Assembly (NCBI GenBank): GCA_002382085.1
Contig: DFZK01000009.1
Location: 95,947 to 159,946 of the forward strand
Direction: 5' to 3'
DNA: 64,000 nucleotides
Source: Sulfurospirillum sp. UBA4058
GTDB taxonomy: Bacteria; Campylobacterota; Campylobacteria; Campylobacterales; Sulfurospirillaceae
Below, in pieces: positions 8,573 to 17,232 of this stretch. Position numbers and translations under genes: made by a program. Each line of letters opens with the position of its first letter. The first letter of the stretch is position 1. The notes below the pieces were generated by a model, which did not search any database, was not told the origin of the DNA, and worked only from the letters and a program-made list of their open reading frames with translations.

Positions 8573-9400
8573 CTATTTCCTTTGTAAAACGAGCGTAAAC
8601 CACTCGTCTTTTTGGTACTTTTCGACAAGACGCATTGTCGTAAATTTATGTTCGACCTTATCGATGTATTTATCTAAAATGCCAGAAAGTATCAAAAGAC
8701 CGTTTTCTTTGACCGCACTTTGTAAGTCGGAAGCCAACATGATTAAAACGTCGGCAATAATATTCGCGACGACGATGTCGTATTCGCATTCTCTTTTTTG
8801 AACGGAACCCGTCCATATCGTTTGAAACGTCGCATGATTGCGTTGAAAATTTTCGCTTGCCGAAAGCGTCGCTTGCTCGTCGGTATCGCACAAGTCGACT
8901 TTAGCACCCAATTTAGAAGCCGCAATCGCTAAAATACCGCTTCCGCATCCGACGTCGAGCAGTGTCATATTCGGTTGGATATAGCGTTGCAAAAGCAGTA
9001 AACATCCGTATGTCGTCTCATGGTGTCCCGAACCGAATGCCAGTGCCGGATCGATCACGACGTTGATTTTTTGCATATCGTCTTCCACCCAACTGGGATG
9101 AATGTATAAATTTTCGACATAAAGCGGTTGAACGGAATTGCGATACTGCGCGATCCAATCTTCGTTTTCACAAACAGACAAGGTGCTTTCAAGCGTTATA
9201 GAATGACCTAAGGCCAAAGAGAGTTGTTGGGCAAACGTTTCCATACCGAAGCGAATCGTCTCAAGGTCTTCTTCGCTACGCAAAATCATCGTGCCCTCTT
9301 TTTCTTCGATAGCCTCATCGCTGAGGCTCATCAAACAATCCATAAAAAGAGAGTATTCACTACTAGGGGTTAGGGACAATTCGTTATAGGTTTGTTTCAT
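8573..9400 (-). CDS. prmA: Ribosomal protein L11 methyltransferase
   Basis: This methylates lysines and the N terminus of ribosomal protein L11 with S-adenosylmethionine. The C-terminal Rossmann methyltransferase domain carries LLDVGCGSGILA (about 147-158), preceded by the PrmA hallmark AFGSGHHETT (121-130). The N-terminal part (1-100) is the L11-recognition domain, here rather diverged, as is usual in this phylum. It lies between cheY and ftsH with gaps of 5 and 0 bases; the cheY-prmA-ftsH order is also known from other members of the phylum. Confidence 0.93.
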   Translation of the reverse strand: MKQTYNELSLTPSSEYSLFMDCLMSLSDEAIEEKEGTMILRSEEDLETIRFGMETFAQQLSLALGHSITLESTLSVCENEDWIAQYRNSVQPLYVENLYIHPSWVEDDMQKINVVIDPALAFGSGHHETTYGCLLLLQRYIQPNMTLLDVGCGSGILAIAASKLGAKVDLCDTDEQATLSASENFQRNHATFQTIWTGSVQKRECEYDIVVANIIADVLIMLASDLQSAVKENGLLILSGILDKYIDKVEHKFTTMRLVEKYQKDEWFTLVLQRK

Positions 9401-9405
9401 TCAGA

Positions 9406-9771
9406 TTAACCTAAAACATCCTCGAGTTTTTCTTTTAAGACTTGGGGCGTAAACGGTTTCACGATATAGTTATTGACTCCGGCTTTAAGCGCGGTAATGA
9501 CTTCGGCTTTACCGCCTTCGGTCGTGACCATAATGATCGGCATATTTTCATATTTTTTTTCGGCACGTACTTTTCGCACCAGATCCAGTCCGTTCATCTC
9601 AGGCATATTCCAATCGGTAATCAAAACGTTCACATCCGGAGTTCGCTCCAAAATTTGCCAGGCTTCTACGCCGTGTTCTGCTTCTAACACGTCATCAAAC
9701 CCCAATCTCTGTAAAGTGTTCTTTATAATACGGCGCATTGTCGAGCTATCGTCTACTACCAGCAGCTTCAA
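9406..9771 (-). CDS. cheY: Chemotaxis response regulator CheY
   Basis: This single receiver domain carries the phosphoryl signal from CheA to the flagellar switch. With the start chosen here it has 121 residues, acidic pocket D7/D8, phosphoacceptor D53 (LITDWNMPEMNG), T84 and K105 (IVKPFTP). A GTG two codons upstream would give 123 residues, but the AAAGGAG ribosome site overlaps that GTG. The TTG at 9771 has proper spacing and gives the MKLLVVDD beginning known in Campylobacter CheY. It heads the prmA-ftsH operon, so chemotaxis and protein quality control genes share a transcript. Confidence 0.95.
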   Translation of the reverse strand: MKLLVVDDSSTMRRIIKNTLQRLGFDDVLEAEHGVEAWQILERTPDVNVLITDWNMPEMNGLDLVRKVRAEKKYENMPIIMVTTEGGKAEVITALKAGVNNYIVKPFTPQVLKEKLEDVLG

Positions 9772-9804
9772 TGTCACTCCTTTAACTTTAAGGTTTAGTC
9801 TTCC

Positions 9805-9810
9805 ATTCTA
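9805..9810 (-). promoter_or_regulatory. Possible -10 box for cheY
   Basis: TAGAAT on the minus strand about 34 bases upstream of the cheY start, in the 70-base gap behind hisA. It matches the -10 consensus in five of six bases and has no clear -35. Confidence 0.35.
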
Positions 9811-9846
9811 ACGAACTTTAGTTTGAACTTAGTTTAAAGCACTCTT

Positions 9847-10557
9847 TTAAGAGCAATGCGCAAAGGCTTCGCGTAAGTCCAAAGTACCCTCGTAAAACGC
9901 TTTCCCGACAATAACGCCGGCAACTTTACGCGAGTGTTTGAGTAAAACTATATCGTCCAAATTTTTAACGCCTCCACTGGCAATCGTATCGATTCTCGAA
10001 GCTTCCGCGATAGAGAGCGTAAACTCCGCATTCACGCCGCTTAACATACCGTCTCGCCCGACGTCGGTACAAATAATCGCCTCGACGCCGGCATTCGCAA
10101 ACTCCTTGGCTAAATCCGTTGCCAACATCGTTGATTTTTCCGCCCAACCTTCGACTGCGACAAAACCGTCGATCGCATCGATACCGACGACGATACGGTA
10201 CTTTTGACACATCTCTTTCACGAATGCGGGATTTTTAAGTGCAATCGAGCCCAAAATAACCCGATCGATTCCAAGATCGACATAGCGTCGAATCGTCTCT
10301 TCGTCGCGGATTCCTCCGCCTAGTTCTAATTTGAGGTTGCATTTTTTACGAATTTTTTGAATTTGTTCCATATTGCGCGGTTCACCTGCGAATGCACCGT
10401 TTAAATCGACCAAATGCACCCATTTTGAGCCCATTTCTTCAAACGTTTTTGCCACTTCCCACGGTTCGTTCGAATAGACCGTAGCACTTTGCATCAGTCC
10501 CTTTGTCAAGCGCACCGCCTTGCCGTCTTTCAAATCAATCGCCGGTAAAATTTCCAT
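9847..10557 (-). CDS. hisA: ProFAR isomerase (phosphoribosylformimino-AICAR ribotide isomerase)
   Basis: This (beta/alpha)8 barrel enzyme opens the ribose ring of ProFAR to PRFAR in histidine synthesis. It shows the N-terminal catalytic Asp in MEILPAIDLKDG, LELGGGIRDEETI, a second half-barrel Asp in ICTDVGRDGMLSG, and the phosphate-binding IASGGV. The ATG at 10557 overlaps the hisH stop as TGATG; another ATG directly before it is too close to the ribosome site. HisA substrate formed here goes to the HisF-HisH synthase, whose HisH subunit is the next gene upstream. Confidence 0.95.
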   Translation of the reverse strand: MEILPAIDLKDGKAVRLTKGLMQSATVYSNEPWEVAKTFEEMGSKWVHLVDLNGAFAGEPRNMEQIQKIRKKCNLKLELGGGIRDEETIRRYVDLGIDRVILGSIALKNPAFVKEMCQKYRIVVGIDAIDGFVAVEGWAEKSTMLATDLAKEFANAGVEAIICTDVGRDGMLSGVNAEFTLSIAEASRIDTIASGGVKNLDDIVLLKHSRKVAGVIVGKAFYEGTLDLREAFAHCS

Positions 10558-11168
10558 CATAACTCCACAAAATTCTTTAAAATAGCCAAGCCGTTTTCAT
10601 GCGACTTTTCAGGGTGCGGCTGAAACCCGTAGATATTCTCTTTTTGAACCGCGCTTGCAAACGCATACCCGTACGTCGTCTTTCCGATGTGATATTTTTC
10701 GTCGCACTGCACATGAAAACTGTGTACGAAGTAGAGGTAAAAACGAGATGTCATGCCCTTAAAAAGCGGTGTATCGCGCACCACTTCAAGCTCGTTCCAT
10801 CCCATATGCGGCACTTTTAAATGTTGGGAAAAACGTGTCGTATCAAATTTAACGACCTCACCTTCAATGAGTCCTAAGCCTTGCGTTTTTCCAAATTCCG
10901 TGCTGGCTTCAAACAACAGTTGCATCCCCAAGCAGATCCCTAAAAGAGGCTTTTTCGTTGCGGCAAACGCTTTAACGGCTTCATCCATTTCACGCTCTTT
11001 CAAACACGCCATCGCATCTTTAAAGGCACCCACGCCCGGAAGAATAATCTTATCGTAACGTTCTACATGTAAAGCGTCTTTGACAATTTCAATACGCGTA
11101 CCGAGCTTTGCAAAGGCGTTGGTAACGCTTCGAAGATTGCCCATATTGTAATCGATTAAACCTATCAT
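10557..11168 (-). CDS. hisH: Imidazole glycerol phosphate synthase, glutaminase subunit
   Basis: This class I glutamine amidotransferase releases ammonia from glutamine and feeds it to HisF. The nucleophile is C79 in LLGICLGMQ and the other catalytic residues are H185 and E187 in FQPHPEKS. At 203 residues it has normal length. Its start overlaps the stop of the PDC-sensor gene by four bases and its stop overlaps hisA, so the three genes are translationally coupled. hisF is not in the window. Confidence 0.95.
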   Translation of the reverse strand: MIGLIDYNMGNLRSVTNAFAKLGTRIEIVKDALHVERYDKIILPGVGAFKDAMACLKEREMDEAVKAFAATKKPLLGICLGMQLLFEASTEFGKTQGLGLIEGEVVKFDTTRFSQHLKVPHMGWNELEVVRDTPLFKGMTSRFYLYFVHSFHVQCDEKYHIGKTTYGYAFASAVQKENIYGFQPHPEKSHENGLAILKNFVEL

Positions 11169-12070
11169 AATTCTCTCTTTTGATTCACGGATTTGACGTA
11201 AAACGCTAATCCAAACAGTAAAAACGTCACGCCTCCGATAAGATACACCGCATTAACGATATGCGACGCATCGATAATCGCAAATTTAAACACCAGCATC
11301 AACGCCTCAATCGCCAATGCGATAATAATCGATCCTAAAAAACGCACCATCGTTTTATGCATTCCCGAAGTATCGTCTTTCTCGTTACGCCCTAGCACTT
11401 CCTCTTCAAAGATCGTTTTGACCAAATCAAAAATCGCCAGTGAAAGTGTAATGAGAATGGTCGATTCAAACATCGCTTTAATATCTAAAAGCTCAAATGC
11501 AAGTCCGTGCATAAACAAACTTCGCATACCGTTAAAAAGCAGTAAAAGCGCAATTGCCAGCAAAGAGATTGAAAAAAGCGTGTAGATCAATTTCGACGTT
11601 TTACCGAATCCCGATTGTAGCGACGAGGGGTGTGCAATTTTTAAGATATGCTCCAAAGAGACGTCGATACACGCGATAAAACGTAACGCTCCTTGTTCAT
11701 CATAGATCGGATACGACGCCGTCACGGTCAAATCGTTCGTTAACGTCGAAGGATAAGGATCGCTTAAAACGCATCGTTTTTCACGTACGGCACGGTAATA
11801 ATAAGATTTACCGCTACGGTTTTGTCCGAGTCCGCCTTTTTTATGCGGATCGTCGGTAATATTGTTAATGACTTGCTCGCCTTTATAATCCAAAAGATAC
11901 AAGGCTTCAAAATCATCGACTTCGTGCACGATTTTATCCAAACTCGCGGTAATCACGTCCAGATTGGGTTCTGGCATGCGATTGGGGATATTACGCGTAA
12001 AAAGATAGCACAAATAGGCTCTTGCTCGCGTTCTCACTTCTGAGAACTGCTGTATTTCTCGAATGACCAT
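11165..12070 (-). CDS. PDC-sensor (Cache-like) domain membrane protein
   Basis: Of 301 residues the first 155 or so look like a PDC/Cache ligand-sensing fold (YLLDYKGEQVINN, DPYPSTLTNDLTVTASYPIY, FIACIDVSLEHI). About four hydrophobic helices follow (about 164-183, 201-220, 241-262, 272-293). No kinase, GGDEF, HAMP or chemotaxis signalling domain is attached, and no helix precedes the sensor, so the usual signalling layout is missing. It lies between pglB and hisH and overlaps hisH by four bases. Similar proteins occur near histidine and glycosylation genes in Campylobacterota; the function is unknown. Confidence 0.7.
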   Translation of the reverse strand: MVIREIQQFSEVRTRARAYLCYLFTRNIPNRMPEPNLDVITASLDKIVHEVDDFEALYLLDYKGEQVINNITDDPHKKGGLGQNRSGKSYYYRAVREKRCVLSDPYPSTLTNDLTVTASYPIYDEQGALRFIACIDVSLEHILKIAHPSSLQSGFGKTSKLIYTLFSISLLAIALLLLFNGMRSLFMHGLAFELLDIKAMFESTILITLSLAIFDLVKTIFEEEVLGRNEKDDTSGMHKTMVRFLGSIIIALAIEALMLVFKFAIIDASHIVNAVYLIGGVTFLLFGLAFYVKSVNQKREL

Positions 12071-12102
12071 CTCATCTACCTTTTTATTTTTCGTAATTGT
12101 AA

Positions 12103-14250
12103 CTAAATTTTCAAACGGTATATTTTAGCATACGGTTCTAAACTAATCGGCTCAAAAAAGCGTCCGTCTGCATTTTCCAAGACAAAAAGTTGTATGTAAG
12201 TCGATTCGAACATCGCGTTGTCGACGACTAAAAAGGTATTATACGTCTGCATGTAAATCACATTAAGTTCCCCGTCGGGATGCAATGCTTGGCGTTGCTT
12301 CACGAATTTACCGCGCTCGTCGTATCCCGTTTGAATAAACGTACGAACACCGACTTCATTGCCGCCGATTTTTAATGCTCCTTTTTCTTTATCCAAAGCG
12401 ATACCGTTTCCAAGTTGCAACAACTTGGCACCGTCTTGAAAACGACTGGTTTCGTAAAAGAAAGGTTGGCGAATCGTTTTACCGCTCATAATATCCAAGT
12501 TACTAAATTGTGCGACGGTCGGGAAGATACTGAGCATACGAAACGGTAAATAGAAGTAAATTTCACGCGTTTTTGCGGGTAAGGTCAACGGCGTTTGCAA
12601 CGCGTCTAAAAAATCGTTAGCATTGTTAAAACCGTAATCCAAACTCATTTGAGCGGTATTGTTGATAATCTTTTTTTGTTGTGCGCTGGATTTTGTCTCG
12701 TTTTCTTCGGCCGTTACGAATGCTTTTTCGGTGTATTCGACCTCTAAGCGCGCCAAGCGTGCCGCTCTTTCTTGATCATTGGTTAGCATAAAGCTTACGG
12801 GAAAATTCACGTCGCCGCCGTGTTTTCCGCCGTCGATCAACGTCTTCGTATCGGCATAATAACGGAGCGGATAACCGTAATCCCACCATGTCACGATATA
12901 ATCTTCTCTGCCGACGGTATTTTTCAATGATGAGAGCTGTTCGACTTCGGTTTTGTTCAAAACCGTCGGCACTCTATAATCGATAATGTGCGTAACGTTA
13001 GGATATAAAACGGCCAAGCTTGCCGTTACGACAAAACTCGATTTGAGAATCCATCCCAATGTTTCATTGACGAACAGTCCCGTAATATAACGACTGAGTA
13101 CAAAAAGTAAATAAGCAACGCCCATCGCACAAACGGGGACGGCGTAGATCGTAAAGCGCAGTCCTCCCCAAAGAGCCAAAAAGCCGAGTCCCAAGAGCGG
13201 TAATCCCAACAACATGACCTTATAACGTCGCACCAATACGATATAACCGACGATCGAAGCAACAAACGTGATCGTATGTCCGCTAATTCGCTCCGCAAAA
13301 ACCGAAAAAGGAATATCGCCGGCTTCTCGAATCGTTTGATTAACCGAGAAGAAACGAAGTTCAAGTCCCTGCCGGCTTACTTCAATCGCATCTTTAAAAA
13401 CATAACTTTTTAATTGAGCCCAAATCGGCGCAAAACCTCCCGTTGCAAAAAAAAGAACGATGCCGATCGCTAAAATATGCCACACGTATGAGGCAAGTTT
13501 TTTTTGCTTCAAAAGTGTGTAAAGCACGCTAACACCGATTAAACGTGCAAATATCGGCAACCCCATCATTGCAAAAAGCATCATCGCAATTAACTTAATC
13601 GGAAAAGAATCTTTACGCTCAAAAGCCAAAGCATACACCAAAATCAACCCCAAATAGGCAAATTCAAGTGAATAGCTTTGCGGATACCACCATCGATATG
13701 CAATAATTTCTAATGCCGTTATCAGAAGATATTTATCTTCTTTCGTACGTAATGCCAAAATCAACGACCACAAAAGAAGTGTCGGGAAGACGATATTGAG
13801 CATATCGGTATCGTAATATCCGATCATCGTTCGATTGTAATAACTCACGGCAATCGACGCCAATAACGATGCAAGAAAACCGACCTCGATCATGCCGAGA
13901 TTATACGCGATCAACATCATCGGAAAAACGATCAACGATCCCAAAACCGCCGGCATATAAAAAATAAGCGTTTCAAACGAAACCGGTACCATTTTCGCAA
14001 GTAGAAACGTCAGTTGAGCAGGGGCTTCATCTATCGGTGAACCGTCAAATTTTTGATGTGTTCCCGCAAGCAAATCTCGCGCACCTTCTGCCCAATAATA
14101 ACCGTCGTTGGTGTTAATCATAAACGTATCGGCATACTTGAAGCTCTCAAAATCGCTAAACTGATACACCCAAATCAACCGAATCGCAATGCTAAATGCA
14201 AAAGCGATCAAACAATAGAACGCAACGTAACTTTTGTGACGTAAATCCAT
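12103..14250 (-). CDS. pglB: STT3-type oligosaccharyltransferase PglB
   Basis: This transfers a glycan from undecaprenyl diphosphate to Asn in D/E-x-N-x-S/T sequons of periplasmic proteins. The 715-residue protein has a polytopic N-terminal half and a periplasmic C-terminal domain with the WWDYG motif (455-459). Metal and sequon residues known from Campylobacter PglB are visible: NTNDGYYW (Asp about 49), YYDTDMLN (147-149) and QTIREAG (Glu about 308). An upstream ATG would add 16 residues overlapping the previous gene; the start at 14250 has an AGAGGT site and overlaps that stop as TGATG. It is coupled to a WecA-type transferase, not to a pgl cluster. Confidence 0.93.
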   Translation of the reverse strand: MDLRHKSYVAFYCLIAFAFSIAIRLIWVYQFSDFESFKYADTFMINTNDGYYWAEGARDLLAGTHQKFDGSPIDEAPAQLTFLLAKMVPVSFETLIFYMPAVLGSLIVFPMMLIAYNLGMIEVGFLASLLASIAVSYYNRTMIGYYDTDMLNIVFPTLLLWSLILALRTKEDKYLLITALEIIAYRWWYPQSYSLEFAYLGLILVYALAFERKDSFPIKLIAMMLFAMMGLPIFARLIGVSVLYTLLKQKKLASYVWHILAIGIVLFFATGGFAPIWAQLKSYVFKDAIEVSRQGLELRFFSVNQTIREAGDIPFSVFAERISGHTITFVASIVGYIVLVRRYKVMLLGLPLLGLGFLALWGGLRFTIYAVPVCAMGVAYLLFVLSRYITGLFVNETLGWILKSSFVVTASLAVLYPNVTHIIDYRVPTVLNKTEVEQLSSLKNTVGREDYIVTWWDYGYPLRYYADTKTLIDGGKHGGDVNFPVSFMLTNDQERAARLARLEVEYTEKAFVTAEENETKSSAQQKKIINNTAQMSLDYGFNNANDFLDALQTPLTLPAKTREIYFYLPFRMLSIFPTVAQFSNLDIMSGKTIRQPFFYETSRFQDGAKLLQLGNGIALDKEKGALKIGGNEVGVRTFIQTGYDERGKFVKQRQALHPDGELNVIYMQTYNTFLVVDNAMFESTYIQLFVLENADGRFFEPISLEPYAKIYRLKI

Positions 14251-15257
14251 CAAGCACCTCTTTTGGGTGTGAGTAAAAGATAAAAAACGGTAAAGCAAAG
14301 AATATAAAGAAAGAAAATATACACGTCGTCTCGCACTTTAAATCCTAGCCCTATATAGGAAAAAAATCCTTGTAAAAGTCCTAAAATAATCACCGTTCTT
14401 TGCGTATTGCCGTTTTGCAATTGAAAAATCATATGGTGTATATGGGTTTTATCGGCATGCAGAGGACTTTGATGGTTTAGAATGCGTCGTAACATCACGA
14501 TCAACGTATCTAAAATCGGAATAGCCGCTAAAAGTAAAATGGAAATAGCCGTCATATAAGCTTTTTGAATGGAATAAAGCGTCAGCATCGCAATAATAAA
14601 ACCTATCGCCAAACTACCGCTATCACCCATAAAAATCTTAGCCGGATGCCAATTCAGCACTAAAAACCCTCCTAAAGCACTGATCAAGCCCATAGAAGTA
14701 TAAAACAAAAAAAGATCTTCGTATTTCCATCCGATATAAGCAAACGCCGCTAAAATGACTAACGCAATGCAAGAAGCCAAACCGTCTAAGCCGTCGATCA
14801 GATTAAGAGCACTCACAAATCCGCTAATCGCAAATGCGCAAAACGCCAATGCCGCCCAAAAACTAAAAATAATTTCATGCCCAAAAAAGACACCAAAGCG
14901 TTGAATATCAAATCCGTTTAGATACAACAATCCCCCGGCACATGCCGTAATAAGGAGTTTAAGCCTTGCGGACACCGATCGAATATCGTCCCAAAGTCCT
15001 GTCAAAAAAACCAATGTCAAAGGCAATAATACTACCGCGTTTTGAAGAGGATTCAAAAGAACAAAAGCATAAACAAACGCAAAGAAAATAGCGATACCGC
15101 CGCTTCGAGGAACCACGCGATCATGCGAACTACGATCGTTGGGGATATCTAAAATATTGATACTTTTTTGATAATACACTAAAAGGAGGTTTAAACCTAA
15201 TGATACGCTAAAAACCGTCAAGCATTTTAACAAGACAAAAGTATCGATCAGTGCCAA
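14250..15257 (-). CDS. WecA/MraY-family undecaprenyl-phosphate sugar-1-phosphate transferase
   Basis: This membrane enzyme transfers a sugar-1-phosphate (in WecA, GlcNAc-1-P) to undecaprenyl phosphate, starting O-antigen or other lipid-linked glycans. It has about ten hydrophobic helices and the family's cytoplasmic motifs: GLWDDI, NLIDGLDGLA, KIFMGDSGSLA and HADKTHIHH. The last His-rich loop is of the WecA rather than MraY type. The start is TTG with an AAGGA site seven bases upstream; 335 residues is typical. A TATAAT lies about 30 bases before it, so it probably heads the transcript running through pglB towards hisA. Confidence 0.9.
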   Translation of the reverse strand: MALIDTFVLLKCLTVFSVSLGLNLLLVYYQKSINILDIPNDRSSHDRVVPRSGGIAIFFAFVYAFVLLNPLQNAVVLLPLTLVFLTGLWDDIRSVSARLKLLITACAGGLLYLNGFDIQRFGVFFGHEIIFSFWAALAFCAFAISGFVSALNLIDGLDGLASCIALVILAAFAYIGWKYEDLFLFYTSMGLISALGGFLVLNWHPAKIFMGDSGSLAIGFIIAMLTLYSIQKAYMTAISILLLAAIPILDTLIVMLRRILNHQSPLHADKTHIHHMIFQLQNGNTQRTVIILGLLQGFFSYIGLGFKVRDDVYIFFLYILCFTVFYLLLTPKRGA

Positions 15258-15286
15258 CGTGCGTCCTTACATGTCATGTTTAAGAT

Positions 15287-15292
15287 ATTATA
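15287..15292 (-). promoter_or_regulatory. -10 box before the WecA-like gene
   Basis: TATAAT on the minus strand, 30 bases upstream of the TTG start. A TTACATGTCA copy (15267-15276) lies between the box and the gene, inside the predicted 5' untranslated region. Confidence 0.5.
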
Positions 15293-15340
15293 GTTTAAAT
15301 GAGTTTAAAGCTCGATAGCACAATCTTTTAAAAGTATAGA

Positions 15341-16087
15341 TTACTTTTTAATAAATCCTACAAGTTTTTTTGGGTATCTCGATAAAATTTTAAGTATATT
15401 TGTCGGAATACCGTTGTCTTTACAAGCTCTTAGCTGCTCTCTCGAATTAATATAAAGGCTTTTCAATGAAGTACTCACCCCACCTAAACGCATCGCCACA
15501 ATAGGGTGTTGAAAATAAAAATATTGCACGTGGTGCGTTGCTAAAAAACGTACTAAGAGTTCAAAATCAGCGGCAATTTTGTAATCCGTTCTAAAATACC
15601 CATAGATTTCATAAAGCTCGCGTTTACAAAAAAATGTAGGATGTGCAGGCATCAACCCATATGCAAATTTATTGGGACTAAAATAACTACTATCATAATA
15701 ACGCACAACTTTCTTCAAGTTCTCAGGTCGAACATAAACCAAATCTGCAAACACACACTCTACTTTTTTGTGTTCAAAAATTTTTATCATATTTTCAATA
15801 ACATCATTAGCGATATACCAATCGTCGCTATTCAAAATACCAACGACATCACCGGTAGCAAGTCTGATGCCCTTGTTCATCGCATCATAAATACCACAAT
15901 CAGGTTCACTAATAAACATATTGATTTTATCCCCATAACTTTGAATTATTTCAACCGTGCCGTCAGTACTTTGACCGTCGATGATAATATATTCTATATT
16001 TTTATACGTTTGATTTAATACTGAGTCTACAGCACTTTTTATGACATGCGCATTATTGTAAACGACTGTTATGATGGATATTTTCAT
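15341..16087 (-). CDS. Family 2 glycosyltransferase
   Basis: A GT-A fold transferase of 248 residues: the nucleotide-binding start ITVVYNNAHVIKSAVDSVLN, then IIIDGQSTDGT, the metal-binding region GILNSDDWY, and FFCKRELYEIYGYF. It should add one sugar to a lipid-linked glycan at the cytoplasmic face; donor and acceptor cannot be read from the sequence. It is the last gene of the A+T-rich polysaccharide cluster and overlaps the next gene upstream by one base. A gap of 83 bases with a promoter separates it from the WecA-like gene. Confidence 0.9.
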   Translation of the reverse strand: MKISIITVVYNNAHVIKSAVDSVLNQTYKNIEYIIIDGQSTDGTVEIIQSYGDKINMFISEPDCGIYDAMNKGIRLATGDVVGILNSDDWYIANDVIENMIKIFEHKKVECVFADLVYVRPENLKKVVRYYDSSYFSPNKFAYGLMPAHPTFFCKRELYEIYGYFRTDYKIAADFELLVRFLATHHVQYFYFQHPIVAMRLGGVSTSLKSLYINSREQLRACKDNGIPTNILKILSRYPKKLVGFIKK

Positions 16088-17232
16088 TATTTTTCCAAAA
16101 TACTTCTATAAATTTCTATTTGTTTTGTAATCACAGCGTCATTATCAAACTCTTTGGCTTTTAAAAAGGCATTTTTACACAATAACTCATACGCTCCATA
16201 AGCCAAAGATTGCTCAATAGTCGCTTTTAATTCATTTAAGTTGCATATAAATCCATTAACACCGGACTCTATGAAATCTTTTCTTGTGCCAATATTAAGC
16301 CCTATGACTGGTGTGGCACACGCAAAAGCTTCGATGACTGTAAGTCCAAATGTCTCATACAAGAGAGAGGGTTGAATGAGGTATTTAGCTTTAGCAATGT
16401 TTTGTAAAGTCTCTTCCCTTGAACACTTCCCCATAAAAACAATATTTGCTTGAGAATAGTGTTTTTTTAATACCTCTAGCAATGTTCCATTACCAATGAT
16501 AGTAAGTCGATACCTTTCCCCCAACTGTTTCCATACCTCAAGTAATTCAACAATACCTTTGGATTCTTCTAATCTTCCAACAAAAATATATCCATCTTTT
16601 AAAGAAGAACTCTGTACGTTTAATAGCAAGCTATTAGGTTTAAGTATGATTCGTGACTCTTCTATCCTCAAAGATTTTATTTTTTCTTTTTGAAAGTCCG
16701 TCAATACAAAAAAATAGTCAATAACATCAAATATCTTAATCATTCGATAAAACCAAAATGCCATTTGCGCAACCAAGCTTTGAAACAATGATGTGCGATA
16801 ACATTGATGTCTTATCCCTGATAATGAAAACTTTTGATGAGCACATTGTTCACATATCCCATATCCATCACGATACAATATCCCAGAAATACACCAAAGT
16901 CGATAATTATGCAACGTATGAATCACTTTGGCACCCCCCACTTTTGCAGCCTTAAAAATACTAGGTGTTAGACGTGGAAAGAAATTATGAATATGAACTA
17001 TATCTATTTTATTGTTTTTTACAATTTTTTTTATATTAGAGTAATGCTTAAAAGAGAACCAAACTTCAAAAAGAAGCTTAAATTTTTTAATATCATCATT
17101 GAATACTTCATAAACAAAAATATTATCTATCCCTAATTTTTTTTGCAACAGATTCACTTCATTGTCAAAAACAATGTCTTCACCACCAATATTCTGTGAC
17201 CGGTACCTATTATGAATGAGAAGAAGTTTCAT
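16087..17232 (-). CDS. Family 4 glycosyltransferase
   Basis: A GT-B transferase of 381 residues. The N-terminal half carries HIHNFFPRLTPS and HTLHNYRLWC plus a Cys-rich segment (GICEQCAHQKF), common in this subgroup. The C-terminal half has GYIFVGRLEESKGI and the E-x7-E motif ETFGLTVIE followed by AFACATPVIG. Base composition is A+T-rich like its neighbours. It probably extends the same lipid-linked oligosaccharide; its donor sugar is unknown. Confidence 0.9.
   Translation of the reverse strand: MKLLLIHNRYRSQNIGGEDIVFDNEVNLLQKKLGIDNIFVYEVFNDDIKKFKLLFEVWFSFKHYSNIKKIVKNNKIDIVHIHNFFPRLTPSIFKAAKVGGAKVIHTLHNYRLWCISGILYRDGYGICEQCAHQKFSLSGIRHQCYRTSLFQSLVAQMAFWFYRMIKIFDVIDYFFVLTDFQKEKIKSLRIEESRIILKPNSLLLNVQSSSLKDGYIFVGRLEESKGIVELLEVWKQLGERYRLTIIGNGTLLEVLKKHYSQANIVFMGKCSREETLQNIAKAKYLIQPSLLYETFGLTVIEAFACATPVIGLNIGTRKDFIESGVNGFICNLNELKATIEQSLAYGAYELLCKNAFLKAKEFDNDAVITKQIEIYRSILEK

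Noticed and set aside
12103..14298. Longer PglB with 16 extra N-terminal residues
   Set aside because: That start lies 49 bases inside the preceding gene without a ribosome site; the ATG at 14250 overlaps the stop as TGATG and has AGAGGT upstream.
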